A stretch of 64,000 nucleotides of DNA from contig JAGEMR010000101.1 in assembly GCA_021030915.1 (NCBI GenBank), positions 47,704 to 111,703 on the forward strand, read 5' to 3'. Positions 31,271-44,880 of the stretch are shown piece by piece. This DNA is from Astrothelium macrocarpum. Its lineage: Eukaryota; Ascomycota; Dothideomycetes; Trypetheliales; Trypetheliaceae. How positions within the stretch are numbered: position 1 is the stretch's first letter; the number at the start of each line of letters is the position of its first letter. The notes below the pieces were generated by a model. The model was not told the origin of the DNA, searched no databases, and saw only the letters and a list, made by a program, of their open reading frames with translations. The position numbers were made by a program, and so were the translations under genes.

Positions 31271-33727
31271 ATGGGGTTCCTGTATACTACACCGGATGCC
31301 AGCGATCATTTGACCCGAGATGTCACCAGCGTCTGGCCTGTCAAAGACGTAAGCTGAGTACTTTGATGAGAGATTCTAAGGAATTTTCTGATTGTGTCCA
31401 GATCGTATACGTCGCTTTCATTGGCACAGTACTGCTCGCTGCATTCTTAGAATGGTTTCTGTGGCTCGCCTCGTTCATTTACTGCCTGTATCAGGTCTTT
31501 CTGAAAGCCGAAAATGTCAGAACGAGAATCATGTGCATCCTAGTCGCGATTTCATTTTCATGCCTAAGGTTTGACTCCAGATCTTTGTGCTCGAGTCCGG
31601 CGCTCATATGTTTATAGAGCTATATTCTTACCTGTCATGGTTGTTACCCTCCCTCTGCCGTCAGAAATCACAAAATACTTTCCAATAATCATGGTCAAGT
31701 TCCTTCAATGGTTCGCGTTCTGGACCTTTGCCGGCTTATTGATCATACCTTGGCTATGCTGTGTCTACCAGCTCGTGTCTCACAATATTGGCCGTACGTC
31801 TAGGATCAAGTACGTCTTGGACGAGTCTACGGCTCCCAAGGTTGTCATCGTTATGCCTTGCTACAACGAGATTCCGGAAATTTTGCTCCGCACTGTTGAC
31901 TCTTTGGTGGATTGCGACTATCCACCGTCGTGTCTGCACATTTTCCTCTCATTCGACGGCGACCAACAAAATGAGCTCTACAAGGGCACGATTCATAAGC
32001 TCGGAGTACCGGAGAAGGAAGGTGATTACCCCAAGAGCATCGATGTAGTGTATCGTCGTTGTCGTATTACAGTTTCCCGGTTCCCACATGGAGGCAAACG
32101 GTCATGCCAAAAGAAGACCTTCAAGCTGATTGACAAGATCTACACTGAGTATCTGAAACTTAACGATGATTTGTTTGTGCTTTTCATCGACTCTGACTGC
32201 ATTCTTGACAAGTCTTGCATCCAGAACTTCATGTACGAAATGGAACTAAAGCCCGGCAGCTCAAGGAATATGCTTGCTATGACAGGAGTCATTACAAGTA
32301 CTACGGAGAAAAATAGCCTCATTACTCTACTTCAAGACATGGAATATATTCACGGCCAGCTATTCGAGCGGTCTGTCGAATCGGGCTGTGGATCTATTAC
32401 TTGTCTACCGGGAGCTCTTACAATTTTGAGATTCTCGGCATTCCGCCAAATGGCAAAGTACTACTTTGCAGACAGGCTTGAAGGAATGGTTGATCTTTTC
32501 GATTATGGAAAATGTCATCTTGGAGAAGACCGTTGGCTCACCCATCTATTTATGGTTGGTGCGAAACAACGCTATCAAATTCAAATGAACACTGGAGCTT
32601 TCTGCAAAACCGAGGCTGTGCAAACGTTCAAAAGCTTACTCAAGCAAAGGCGGAGATGGTTTCTCGGTGCCATCACAAATGAAGCATGCATGCTGACAGA
32701 CATTCGACTCTGGTGGAGGTATCCAACTTTGCTCACACTGCGCTTTGCCTCGGATACAATCCGAACTACGTCGCTGCTTTTCTTCATCATGGTGATTTCC
32801 ATCATTACTACCTCGCAGAAGATAGAAAACCTCCCGGTCGGATTCATTGCGGTATCGCTCGGACTTAACTGGCTCCTCATGCTCTACTTTGGCGCCAAAC
32901 TCGGACGATACAAGATCATGCTCTATCCCCTGATGTTTGTTGTGAATCCCTTCTTTAATTGGCTATACATGGTATATGGAATTTTCACCGCAGGGCATCG
33001 GACGTGGGGCGGACCCCGTGCTGACGCTGGTGCTGCCGACAGCGAGACAAGTCCACAGGCTGCCATTGAACATGCAGAAGCGACAGGCGACGATCTCAAT
33101 GTCATCCCAGAGACGTTCAAATCGGCACTGGAGCAAAAAGGAGTACACGTATCCAGCGTACCTGTTCAGCCGTCAGAATCTATCGAAGGGCGCTTTGCCA
33201 TCCCCGAAAGACACGATGCAGGATTCGATGAACTCAGCAACATCAACTTATTGGAGACTGCTCACCAGCCAATCCCACGGCGCGGCAGAGCTCTGGGTGC
33301 AACCATTTCCACTGACTCGATCGCAAGCGAAGCGTCAGTAATGGATTCCGTCTACATCCCTCGCCGAGTCGAAAGCTTCGTCGATGCCGAGGACGTCCGC
33401 GCGTACCACATCGCCCAAGCACATCAGAGGCCTGCAGGTGGTGCCGAGTATGAGTCCTTCCAAACTCAAGCTTCAGGCCAACCTGCGCAGTCGGCTTTTC
33501 GCCCAGACTCGCAGACCTTCATCCAAAGCGCGCATGATAATGTGCCACTTGATACTAACATTACGGACATGAGGCCTATACGGTCGTGGAGTGACTCGCA
33601 GAGTAGTATCGGTAGCGTATCGCTTCATCCGGGTTTCAATATTGGGCGGAGTCCGTTGGGAAGGAAGAGCTTCACTCGTACGGCAGAACGTACGGGGACG
33701 AGATCCGCTGGCTCTGAGAAGGTTTAA
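31271..33727 (+). CDS. Chitin synthase, class VI-like (family 2 glycosyltransferase)
   Basis: Exons 31271-31348, 31402-31568 and 31618-33727 total 2355 nt, 784 residues. Start ATG at 31271 (MGFLYTTPDASDHLTRD). Intron 1 (31349-31401) is GTAAGC...CAG; intron 2 (31569-31617) has a weak GTTTGA donor and TAG acceptor but is required to join FSCLR to AIFLPVMVVTLPLP. N-terminal membrane helices (~27-130) precede the catalytic region: VVIVMPCYNE, LSFDGDQQNELY, FIDSDCILD (metal/UDP-binding), SITCLPGAL, GEDRWLTHLF and KQRRRWFLG, the processive acceptor-site motif. Further helices follow (TSLLFFIMVISIITT, FIAVSLGLNWLLMLYFGAKL), then a ~200-residue disordered Ser-rich cytoplasmic tail. It should polymerise UDP-GlcNAc into chitin at the plasma membrane. 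The lack of a myosin head and the length match class VI (ChsD-type); the class is assigned from overall resemblance. Confidence 0.87.
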
Positions 33728-34277
33728 AATCATCATGATCCGGTGGGATTGAGGGTGTTAGGTGCCCGGTGGTTCCTTGGGTTGTTATCTGTAAAAATGC
33801 TATGACGCTGACACGAGTTAAACCATAATCAAAACTGAAGTCCTTTGACCTATTGAACCTATATTGAGGGTTTTCCAGTGTGCGTCTGGTGAAACCAGTA
33901 CTGTGCGGTCGTTTTGTAACTGGCTTCTCTTTAGTGGTTCGGGGATTTCTCGCTGAGCGGAAAATCTTGGCACGGGCGGGGCGCTGGAAGACGTCAACGG
34001 CGGGACTGGTGGGCGGGAATGATATTCAACCTAACGCGCGCACCATACAAATCACCCTCCTGTTTGCAGCTTTTGCATCCCCCATTGACTCCTCTGCAAG
34101 CTTCTCTCGGCTCTGAGTCATGCTCGGACCAATGACAGCATCACCGCCGGTGTTGTCAGACAATCCACCGCTCCACATGTTTGAACCTTGATATTCGGTT
34201 CCTCATTCTTGCCCTACGGGCACACACAGACGCGTGCGCTTTTCGCACTCATCAACAAGTCGTCGATAGAGGAGGAT
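33728..34277. promoter_or_regulatory. Intergenic region upstream of UPF2
   Basis: Between the 3' end of the class VI-like chitin synthase and the UPF2 start. It should hold the chitin synthase 3' region and the UPF2 promoter; no specific element is recognised. Confidence 0.4.
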
Positions 34278-37200
34278 ATGGATCGAAAGCGGAAGCGTAG
34301 GAAACAGAAATGCGCTTCGTGCATCGCGCTGCTAATTAGAATTAGGCGAGTTGCGTGACCTTAACTTGCGAGCTTGGGCAGGCGAGAAAGGTTCGTAATG
34401 CGTAGTGATCCTAGTTCGTACCACAAGCTAAACTATCTGAAGCTATCTTTCCTGTCCAAGGCTCTCTGGACTCGTCTATGAAAAAGAATACAGCATTTAT
34501 CAAACGTCTGCGAACTGCAATCAATTCTACCGGTCGGAGTACATTCCTTCAAGAGATTGGTTCTCTCTCCCTGCATAAATATCTCTCCGAAGTCATATCA
34601 GCATGCTATGAGGGTCTCTGCAAACTCAAAACACCTGGCGAAATATCAACTGGCGTTGAGGTTGTCAGCGCACTTCACCAACGATTCGGACCGGATGAAT
34701 TCACTGCGTTTATCGGATGGTTGATTGGAAGGGGATTGAGCACACCAGACAAAGGACAGCTGAAAGCCTTGACACAGGATGTTCGAGAGCGGGAGGAGAA
34801 AGAACGGCTTTCACGTCAGCGTCCTTTACTTCGAGTTGCCACCGAGCTATGGCTGGTAGGCTGTTTGAAGAGTCTCGATGACGTCGCACGACCTGAGGAA
34901 GCAGGAAAGACCAAAGATGCGAAAACAGCAGATGCGCCCGTGAAAGGAAAGATTGCCTCAACTGGAGCTCGGCCTGATGCTGCCGACCCAGAGCCTTTTC
35001 CACTTGAGGTACTAAAGGACATGTTAGGGCATGATCGAGAACATACAAATCTGCCGCTCATAGTCCTCTTTGTGAAGTCATTCTCCTGGGATATCCTTGG
35101 AGTAAAAATTCGAGGTGAAGGTCGACGGGCCGATGGCGAGGATGGTGTTGCCACAGCTGGATCTGATGGAAAGGGAGAGGACTCAACAGGAACTGAAGAT
35201 GAAGGTGTGCTGTCAGAAGACCCTCCGATCTCTTCGGAGCCCATTCAACAACGATTTAGAAATATTCTTCTGCGCTACTTTGATGATGTAAAGGCCCACA
35301 TTATCAAGGATCATAGAATGCTGGTGTCGCAAGGTCGGCGGAATGAAGATGCCTACGTAAAGTCAGGAGAAGTCTTTGAGGACCGTCAGGCCAACTACGA
35401 CAAACAGTTGAAAGCCCAAGAAAAGCTTGTTTCAAATGCCCAGGCCATATCTGATATTTTAGGTGTGGAGATGCCAGACCTCAGAGAAAAAGACACTGCT
35501 ATCACTGGTGTTGATGGGAGCATTGGATTGGTCAAAACTGGCGAATATTTGCGCGGGCAGGGCGATGGTCCAGGAATATGGGAGGATATTGATGAACGCC
35601 GCTTCTATGAAATCATTGTAGACCTCAAAGAGCGATTCCCAAAGACCTTCGAAGAGCAGAAGAAGCGCAAGGAGGACGATGATCAGGTTGGCAGAAAACC
35701 TGATTCAAAAGATGATTCCGTCGAAACGACTGTCAAAGATTCGAATGACGGCGAGGTTGCTACAGCGGACGACAAGCGCGGAGATGGAGATGATCAATCA
35801 ACTTTGATTACCAACAAGACTGTTGGAGCTCAAGTAGATGATCTTTTGGCACGCTTGCCAGAGCTCGCCACGAGAGAGAAAGTTGATGAAGTTGCCATTG
35901 ATTTCTGCTTATTAAACTCCAAGGCATCGCGCAACCGGATGATCAAAGCCCTTCAGGACGTTCCTAAAGGCCGAACCGATCTTCTTCCGCTTTACGCCAG
36001 GCTCGTAGCGACTCTGGGCAAATACATGTTGGACATCTCTCAGGCGTTGGTTGGACATCTCGATGACGAATTTCGAAGCCTGCAACGACGAAAGACGAAG
36101 GACTTTCTCGGTCAAGTTCGCATGATGAATGTGCGATATCTTGCAGAACTCACGAAATTTGGAGTTGTCCCGGACCACGTCATTTTCCATTGTCTCAAGG
36201 TCAGCCTCGATGACTTTTCACGCATGAACATTGAGATCATTGCCAATCTGCTCGAGAACTGTGGAAGGTATCTTCTACGGAACCCCGAAACTTCACCTCG
36301 AATGTCTTCTTTTATGGAAACTCTATCTCGCAAGAAAGGTGCCCAGCATCTAGGCCAACAAGAACGCATGCTGATTGAGAACGCCATGTATTACGTTAAC
36401 CCTCCCGAGCGGACAGCTATCCAACAGAAGGAACGAAGTCCTATGGAGCTCTTTGTCCGCAAATTAATCTACGTGGACCTGACGAAGCGCGATCTTGTCA
36501 AGATCACTCATCAGCTACGCAAACTTCATTGGGAAGAGGAAGAAGTCGTGGATATCCTTCGCAAGATCTTCACCAAGCCAGGCAAAATGAAATACAACAA
36601 CATTTTCTACTTGGCAGAAATACTGGACCACTTGAAACGCTATCACCTTGACTTTGCCATTGAAGTCATCGATGACTTGTTAGAGTACATTACTCTCGGT
36701 CTAGAACTCCCTGATTTCAAAAACAACCAACGTCGTATTGCCGAGGTCAAGTATCTCGGAGAGCTCTATCTTTACAAATGCGTAGATTCGCAAGTTATCT
36801 TTGACACTCTATACAAGATTGTCGCACTCGGTCACGGCAAGTATCCGCTGAACAACAATTTTCCAAGCGGACTAAGCTAAATTCCAAACAGAAGGCGGCA
36901 TTCCAAAATCCGGGTTTTATAATCCGCTTGATCCACCCGACGAGTTCTTTCGAATTAGACTTGTTTGCAATCTCGTCGAAACCTGTGGAGAATTCTTTAA
37001 CAAGGGCACTGCTCAGAAGAAATTCGATTTTTTCCTTACATTCTTTCAGGTACCGTTGAGCGGGTTTTTGTAAGCTGGTTTGCTGACGTTTCACAGTATT
37101 ACATATACACAAAAGATCCTCTTCCAATGGACATAGAATTTGCCATCCAAGATGCCTTTGCTCACGTACGACCTCAATGGAAAATTGCACCGGATCTTGA

Positions 37201-38146
37201 AGAGGCTGGAAAAGCGTTTGCTGAAGCAGTGACACGCAACTATCAAACACAGACCGCAGAAAAAACCCTTGAAATTGAAGAACCTGCTGAAGATTCCCTA
37301 TCAGATGAGGGAGCTGATGATGAGAATAACCCTAGTCATGAGCGTGAAGGTGACAGCTCAGAAGAAATTGAAGTAATATCGAGCAAGACTTGGACAGTGA
37401 AGCTCTGTACTGACGCATCGCAGGAAGGTGAGGACGTCGAGACCCCAGAACCCCAATCAGAATCGGAGGAGGAACAATTCGTGGTCAAAGGCATGGAAAA
37501 TGAGCGCGATCCCGAAGCCGATGCCGAGTTCGATCGTGAACTGGCAAAGATGATGTCTGAAAGTGTAGAATCACGTAAATTCGAGCGAAAGCCGCTGTTT
37601 GATGTTCCTTTACCAATGCGACGCACTCCGCTTCGCGAATCAGCGACGACCGCTGATGACAGCGAGAGTGAGGCTCCTGCTCCGCCAGCAGTTGCACCTG
37701 GCACAATGAAGTTTTCATTGTTGAGCAAGCGTGGAAATCGGCAGCAGGTGAGCATTTCTCTCTGGACCTACTCTCGTTGCATGCTAATATGGTTGGAAAA
37801 GACTCGGTCCATCGATTTGCCATCCGATTCGAATTTTGCAGTTGCAATGCGTAACCAACAGCAGGCTGAACGTGCTGAACAGCAACGCATCAAGAACCTT
37901 GTGCTCAACTACGATCTTCGTGAGGAGAATGAGCAAGATGGTGATTCACCACTTTCTTCTATACAGCCCAACCCCAACAGAAAGCCAATGAAGGCACCCA
38001 TAAAGAAAGAAAACGATCAATATACTTACGAGTCTAAAGGAAATGTAGATAAACATGCGGTCCAACCTCGATTCGACAAAGCGGGAAACAGCCGTAGTAC
38101 GCAACGGGCGAGGAAGTTACAACTTAGCGATGTGGATTGGCATTGA
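34278..38146 (+). CDS. UPF2: Nonsense-mediated mRNA decay factor UPF2 (NMD2)
   Basis: Six exons (34278-34296, 34346-34390, 34461-36836, 36892-37049, 37097-37747, 37802-38146) total 3594 nt, 1197 residues. The first exon is only 19 nt (MDRKRK). Exon 2 supplies ELRDLNLRAWAGEK and exon 3 SLDSSMKKNTAFIKRLR, the family's start. Intron 3 (36837-36891) starts with GC rather than GT (GCAAGT...ACAG) and joins LGH to EGGIPKSGFYNP. The last intron (37748-37801) is 54 nt without an in-frame stop. Three MIF4G domains are expected at roughly residues 30-250, 450-650 and 660-850 (LVKITHQLRKLHWEEEEVVD, FDFFLTFFQYYIYTKDPLPM). An acidic linker follows, then the UPF1-binding C-terminus (NQQQAERAEQQRIKNLVLNY). 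UPF2 bridges UPF1 and UPF3 on exon-junction or terminating complexes in the cytoplasm. Confidence 0.94.
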
Positions 38147-39408
38147 GATTATCCACTTACTATCCTGTGGAGGAAGCATACCAAAGCAAATCATAGTATT
38201 GCAAGCAGTCTCTAATCGGGAAAAAGTCGACCAGAACGCCAAGTCCAGGTGGGTATCACTGACTAATAGGACATCATCGGGATGGACTTGGCTTGGGATG
38301 AGGGTGAAGGCGAGACGATGTGTGAGGACGTGAATAGTCTATGACAGACTAGCTTTGTAGACGAGAAGCGAAGGACTTTCAAGCAAGGAGGCTGGAATGA
38401 GTGCAGATGGCTTAGAGACAGATAGTGGTTGATAGGTTAGATACCGGGCGCTAGCCTTTCTAATTTGACACAAAAATCGATCGAGCATGGTTCTCGCTCA
38501 GACTTCCTCAACACAGGATTGGAAGGGCCTTAACAAACCCATAAGGCGCAGCACGACGTAGTCCTGAGAAGTCCTCTCTTGAACAACCAACTATGAGGGG
38601 TTTGAAATGTCTTGGATATTTTCCAAACTCATTGATGGGTCAGTAAAGCAGACCAGCAAGTTTCAGGTATGTAATCGAAACGCTAATCACAACTTCGGGA
38701 GCAAGGACTTGGAGACGAGAAAAGTATATGAGTTTGAGAGACCCTCAACGATAATAAGTGATATTATTTTCAGAAATGCATTTGTAGAAACGGATATGAT
38801 ATTTCTGATTGGACAAATGTTGCCGAGGATCTTCCAAACTCAACCCGTGGAGCCATTCCCGAATGAGATTAGGGCAATTTTCAAAGGAATCTAATTTCTT
38901 CAGCGCCCAGGCACGTCTGATGGCTGCCCGGGCTCTAATCAGTGTATCCTTGGATCCGTGCTAATATAGTCTAATTGGACAAGAAAAATGCGTTTAAGAA
39001 GGATCTTGAAACAGCTGGCCATATCCAGTGTCATTCGAGAAGGATTATGAGAGTTTAACTACCCGGAGATACTGCAAAGGTTGAATGAAAGATTTTGTGC
39101 TGTCACATTCCGAAAACGCTAGACCATATAAATTGCAAAGATGACATGCAAATCGTCATTAAGTCCATTTACACTAATTATAGATATCTTCTTTTTACCC
39201 ACATTCCCCATAGAGATCCTCGAAATGCTAAAACAGACATGTCCCCTGAAGAGAGCGACATCCCAAAGACTCCACAAAATGATTAATTAAGTTCGCTACA
39301 TCATTAGGGCCCCCCTCATCCACCTTCCCTCCTCAACACAAATCCCACTATCCCATCCCCATCTTCCCAAATATACACAAAAAGAATCTCCCTCCCTCCC
39401 TCCCTATC
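38147..39408. other. 1.3 kb convergent intergenic region
   Basis: It lies between the convergent UPF2 and class VII-like chitin synthase genes and should contain both 3' ends. A C/T-rich run (39290-39410) immediately follows the chitin synthase stop. Short open frames show no supporting feature. Confidence 0.4.
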
Positions 39409-42400
39409 CTACATATTCGCGAGTTCCAAATCAATCACCTGATCCAACACCGCCCTCCGCTCCCCCACAACCTGCACCTGCAACCGCTGCTCCGCCAACG
39501 CACGCAACTGCTTCTTCGTCACGCGGTCCAGATCCGCCTCCTTGAGACACTCACGCACGGCCTCCGTGATCATCGCATCGCTCGGCCCAGCCTGTCCCGC
39601 CCACGTGCCCGGCGCCGTGCCCTGAAACGCGCCGCTCTGGAACGCAGAGAGCCCACCCGTCGACCCGGGCCGCGTCAACGGCGCCGATGGCGTCGGTGTC
39701 GCGGAGCGCAAAAGGTTGGTGGATGAGCCGTGCGCGTTTTGTGGGGACCGCGAGGCCCGTCGGGGAGGCGCGCCCGCAGAGTCGGAGAGGTTGGCGATGC
39801 TGAGGAGGCGGGTTTGCTCGGCGGCGGCGCCGGTGGAGAGGTTGCTGTAGGTGCTGTGGCGGTGGAGCATGGGGCTCGGCGTTTGCTGGTGGGGGTGTGG
39901 GGGGAGGTAGGGGTTGGAGGCTGCAGCCGGGTGGTGTTGGTGGTGGTGGGGGAAGCCGGTGAGGATGGTGGAGGCGGGTTTGACGGAGGAGTAGACGGAG
40001 CGGATGTCGTCCATTTCGAAGCCGTCTTCATAGTAGGATGTGAAGGGACCCTTTTCGTCGGCGGAGGGGTTGGCGCCGAGAGGCATGCCGCGGCGGCCCG
40101 GGAGGTTGTTGGCTCCGGCGTAGTCGTCCCAGCGTTGTAGGGGGATGGAGCGGGGGTCGAAGCCCTCGTCTTCTTCGGCAACGAGTTGTTTGGCGCCTTT
40201 TTCGCCGATGACAATGCGAGTGTTACCCCAGGAGAAGTTGTCTTGGTTCCAGAAGGAGTAGATGGGGAGGACGAAGCTGTAGATTGGGTAGGCGATAATG
40301 TAGATGATCATCCAGCCTACATGTTGCCACTGGCGTTTGATGATGAAGATGATAGCTTGGAGACCATAGACGGCCGCTAAAATGACAATGGAGAAGATGG
40401 GGAATTGACCCGAGTGAGAAGCGGCAACATAGATGAGGTAGCCAAGGTAAGCACACGTTGCTGGGAGGATGATCGTTCCGAAGAGATCGATGAAAACAAC
40501 AAACCGCATGGAAAAACAGCAGAACCCACAGAGATCTTTCAGGAAAACCAACTCGGCCAGATTGTGGATGGTTGAATTGATCCATCGGCGTCTTTGAGAA
40601 AGCAGTACACTCCATGTCTCAGGAGCAGCTGTGAGTGCGTACGCATCCGGGACGAATTTATAAGACATGGATGGGAAATGTTTCGTCATGAGTGTGGTAA
40701 GATAACGATCTTCACCAAGAGACAGCAAATTCTTCTTGTGTAAGGTGTCGATGTGGCTGTCGCTGTACTCGTCAATGACCTTGTCTGATATGATTAATGG
40801 ACGGCCTTTATCGGCAGTCCGCAGGCGGTACATGCAGAAACTGATCAAAATTATCAGCAAAACATTCAAACGGTTTTATAGAGACGAAATATGCTTACCA
40901 TCCCGGCAAACAGGTAACACTGCCGAACAAACTCTCAAAAGCTTTGGACAGGTGATGGGAAATGTAGTATTCGTAAACCTGGATCATTGTCCACCAACTC
41001 CGTTCTTCATTCTCCAAACTAGTCTCACCACAAATGCCGGCAATCTTAGAATCATTGGCACAACTGGCAACGAGCCGATTAAGCGAGTCATCCCTGACCG
41101 AAGTATCGGCATCCACCATGAACATGTACTCATACAGTTCTGGATCTACGCCGATGATGTTGTTAATTTGGTGGAACATTTCTAGCTCAAGCGGGGACAT
41201 GGGAGAGCGATGGTGGACACGATTGAGGAAGCTCATGAGTAAGATTTGTGAGTCTCGCTTGCCACGGTTACCGGGTTTGGGCTTGCTCTGCTCGGATTCT
41301 TTGCCCACTTTGACGATGACAAGGTAGGGTACGACATTGCCTTCGTATTCGTAAAGACCAGAGTAGACTTTGCCATAATTGAGTTGTTCAGATCCTTGTC
41401 CTACAGACCGGAAGGGAAGTGCTGGAGGATCGATCTTGGGATCTACGCCAAGAATATCGAGGACAATTTTTGGTGTAGGTCGGTCATTGCCACCACCCAC
41501 AATCATACCATCGCAGATGACGCAAATGAGTTTTCTTTTGTTGTCATAAGCAAGTGAGGTAAGAGAATCAAGACCTTTTCGAAGCTGGTCTTCGCCTTCT
41601 GTATATGCAGGAACCTGACAAATGACAAACTTATCCTGCTGAGCAGGACGCCGCTTGGAACCCAGCTGGAGAGCAGCCAAAAATTTGACAAGGATAACAG
41701 TGCAGACCATGATAGTGAAGGCAAGTAGGATGTAATTATTGACCTGACATTTTGCAGATTTCCGAAAATCTTTGTTGCCAACAAAGAAGGCGTTGTCCAA
41801 GCAATTCAAGGCATTATGAGCAAACGTACTGTTGAGTGAGCTGAACCATAGAGATGTGATATCCTCTCCAGCGTTTGATTGGACAAGTTTCTCAACCTCA
41901 GAACCAAAGAAACTGTACTGCTCCGAGTTATCCGAGAGCTTCATAGAGTAAAAATAATCCGTCAAGTCGTAAACATTGTCATTGATGATGAACCATTCAT
42001 GATTATCATTTTGTCCCTGCGCCGAGACATTTTTCGCATCCTGTACTAGCTGGCCTTTGTAGTATTGCTTAATAGCCGGCTCGAAGGTATTTGCATACCA
42101 GTTAATGTCATGTAGTGCGGTCTTGGGGTTTGGTTGTCTGATGGGTCCTGTCCAGTGAATGCCTTGAGGATACAGTGGCGTATTATTGGCTGTTAACCAC
42201 GTAGTTGGATTATCGACGAGACCCTCACAAGCTTGGGTAAGGGGGACAGGAAAATACTCATCAAGATTCATCCCACCAAAAGGCTGCATCGTTGTCGTGG
42301 TGGTTACCAAGCTTGGCGTATCACTGTGGTCTGTTTTCCAGAATTTGGTGATATCGTAGACCTTGCCGTGAACGCTCACCCAGAAATCGTTATCGGCCGA

Positions 42401-44880
42401 GTGGGTGGCGACCTCTTCATTGCTCCATACCTTGTCAAAGTTGGGACAGAGTACCTTTCCAAAGCCGACAATCCAGAAGACGATAATAGCATTAATGATA
42501 AAGATTAATGCAACAAGAACGAATTTTTCTCGCCAGGCCATGCGTACATCTGGTCGTTTCATCCGGCCCACGTATTTGAGAGCTGGTGATGGAATCCAAA
42601 AGGTCAAGGCCCAAACGAGAGCTACCCACATGCGTCGACCAAACGTAACAGGTTCTTCATGAACGGGTTTGTTTTCGCCCTCTTCGAGCTCGCCATAGTA
42701 GGTCACATTCTTGTACTTGTCATCGCCTTTGGTACCTAGTCCATAGTCGCCAGCACTCGCGCTTCGCATGGTTTGGGCATTGGTAGGAGCGAGCGAGCGA
42801 CCACCCAGTATACTGCGAGCGCCCATGCTCGATTGGCGAAGTAGATTTTCACGGCTACCTTCAGGACTGTCTTGGTAAGGCTGACCAAAGAAGCCGCTGT
42901 TGTTGCCGAGACCTGGACTAAGCACAGAGTATCCACTTTGAGGAGCACCGTCACCAATGCCACCGAGCGTGTTGCTTGGTGGGATTTCGGCTGCGGAATC
43001 AAGCATTGTTTCGGCCTCCCACCAAGAGTTCTCTCGCATCCAAACACGATCATGGCCAACGACAACTTCACCGTTACTCCATCCCCGTTCCATGATCCAT
43101 GATTCTACACCTTCTCTTCCGTCGTGACAGCCAAGACGCGCGTATCTGTTACAAAATTCGTCAATATCGAAATCGGCAGTAAAGTCAAGCAATTTGTTTC
43201 TTCGGTTTGCCCATTCTGGTAAACGCCATGCACGAAGCTGGCGAGAGACAGAAGCAGCAGACCAAGCTGGTGTTGTTGAATTTGCAAGCGTTACAGGAGC
43301 ATCGTCAGTTGGATGGAGACAAAGCTGAAACCAAACACGGCTACTGCCCAAGACATTTGGAAGGTCGAAACGGCCGGTTTTGCCGAGTAAGATACCTTCG
43401 CCATTGACTGGGTATAGTATTTTTTGTAGAAAGCTTTCAGGGTCAACCTCACTACCGACCTTCTCCAGTACACCCTGGCGACGATCCTGCTCGATTTCGC
43501 GATCGCGAGCAGAAGGACCACCAGGAATACCAAGATCGGCTCCACAGCTGGCAACGGCTGCCTGTGTCTCTTTGACGATAGAGTGACCGGCAGGGGCAAT
43601 TTGAACGCCATCCTCTTTCATCTCTGCATTGATGCCCACGGAATCATCGAAAATTGTTCGCAGTGCCACAGCTTTGCTGAGATCTTGTCCGGGAATATCT
43701 ACCACAGTGATACTGACAGTGTCACCATCTTCGCTCGACCTTGGTGTTGCAGCACCAGATCGACTTGGCTCGCTGCTGTCTGATGGGAGAATACCCCTTC
43801 GGAGTTCTGTACGTATGGTGGCATTGGCTTTGGAGATGACCCAGTCTACAAGTGCCTCGTAGAGTGCAGCTACAAGAACTTCACGATCCATGGTGTCACA
43901 CTTCTTCATGAGAACTTCGGGATCCAGGCCCAAGAGGCCAGCAACATCTTCGCACACATTCTCGAGAACATCTTCGTCGACAAGAAAGCCAAGTGTATCC
44001 CCCAATTTGAGCAGTCCAGCAAGAACGGACAACAGGTTACGTTGTGCGGAGCCCTTGATTCCAATGTTCCTTAGATTTTCCCTAAAGTCTTCCGCAGACG
44101 CAGCATCGTCGGCTGTTGGCAGAAAGGAGGGCGGGCTGTAGGTGTCGCTTTTTCTCAATAAAGTGTAGGCTGATGGACCCTTGAGACCAAGAAACTCTCG
44201 CTCGGCCGGAGTCGAGGCGCTGGTAAGTAGATAATAAAACACATCAAAAGCCCTGTAGCCAGCCTGCGCAGGGACATCGAGAAGTCCATGTGTTGTGTCG
44301 AGACCGGAATTCGACAAAGCCAGAGACACTCCGGTGAGTTCGCCAGCAAGATTGAGGGATAGCGTGGCGGCGAGTGAAGAATAACGGGGTTTGGAAGGAT
44401 TTGCTGGGGTGACGCAATTTACGAATGGGCGTACAACATTTAACGCAGTGTAAAAGGAAGAGGGAACAGAGAGAGGAAGGGCGGAGACGAAAGGTGCAAG
44501 TAGCGAAGGTGTGGACTCATGAAGTGAGCTGGTGATTCGTTAGTAAAGTGTAGTTTGTGATAGTTATAGCCATGATCCTCTTACCCTAGGATGATACATG
44601 CATCCTCGGCTCTTCTTCTAGCATGCTCCCATGACTTTCGTGCCAACTCGACATCGATTGTGCCACCGTACCGGCCATCTGGACCGACATGTGTTGCAGT
44701 TTTCCATGTGTTGACGACCAGACTTGTGCTTGCCTCCAATGGCAACGGCGTCCGCTCAGCCGATGTGTATGTGGTGTGTAGAGTATTAAGTAGGGTGGTT
44801 GTCGAGACTTGGGCAGAGGGCTGTTGATTTGGCGTCGACACCGTGGAGTACATGGACATGCGGTTAGGCGTACCCGCCAT
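39409..44880 (-). CDS. Chitin synthase with myosin-like head, class VII (CsmB-like)
   Basis: Exons 44585-44880, 40899-44528 and 39409-40840 total 5358 nt, 1785 residues, from the ATG at 44878-44880 (MAGTPNRMSMYS). Intron 1 (44529-44584) has a TACTAAC-like branch; intron 2 (40841-40898) joins CLPGC to FCMYRL. The N-terminal ~800 residues are a divergent myosin-head-like domain. At the position where the class V neighbour has its P-loop, this protein reads ILG-SLHESTPSLLAPF, so ATP binding is unlikely. A membrane segment, cytochrome-b5-like domain (residues around VSVHGKVYDITKFW) and a second helix group precede the catalytic core with QVPAYTEGEDQL, ICDGMIVGGGNDRPTPKIVL, MVDADTSVRDDS, GEDRYLTTLMTKHF and QRRRWINSTIHNL. 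The C-terminus is disordered, ending in a DEK_C-like helical domain. It makes chitin at the plasma membrane of hyphal tips and septa. Confidence 0.92.

Noticed and set aside
36837..36891. UPF2 ending at the stop near 36880
   Set aside because: The protein would lose its conserved C-terminal part, which continues in frame after a GC-AG intron in the next exons.
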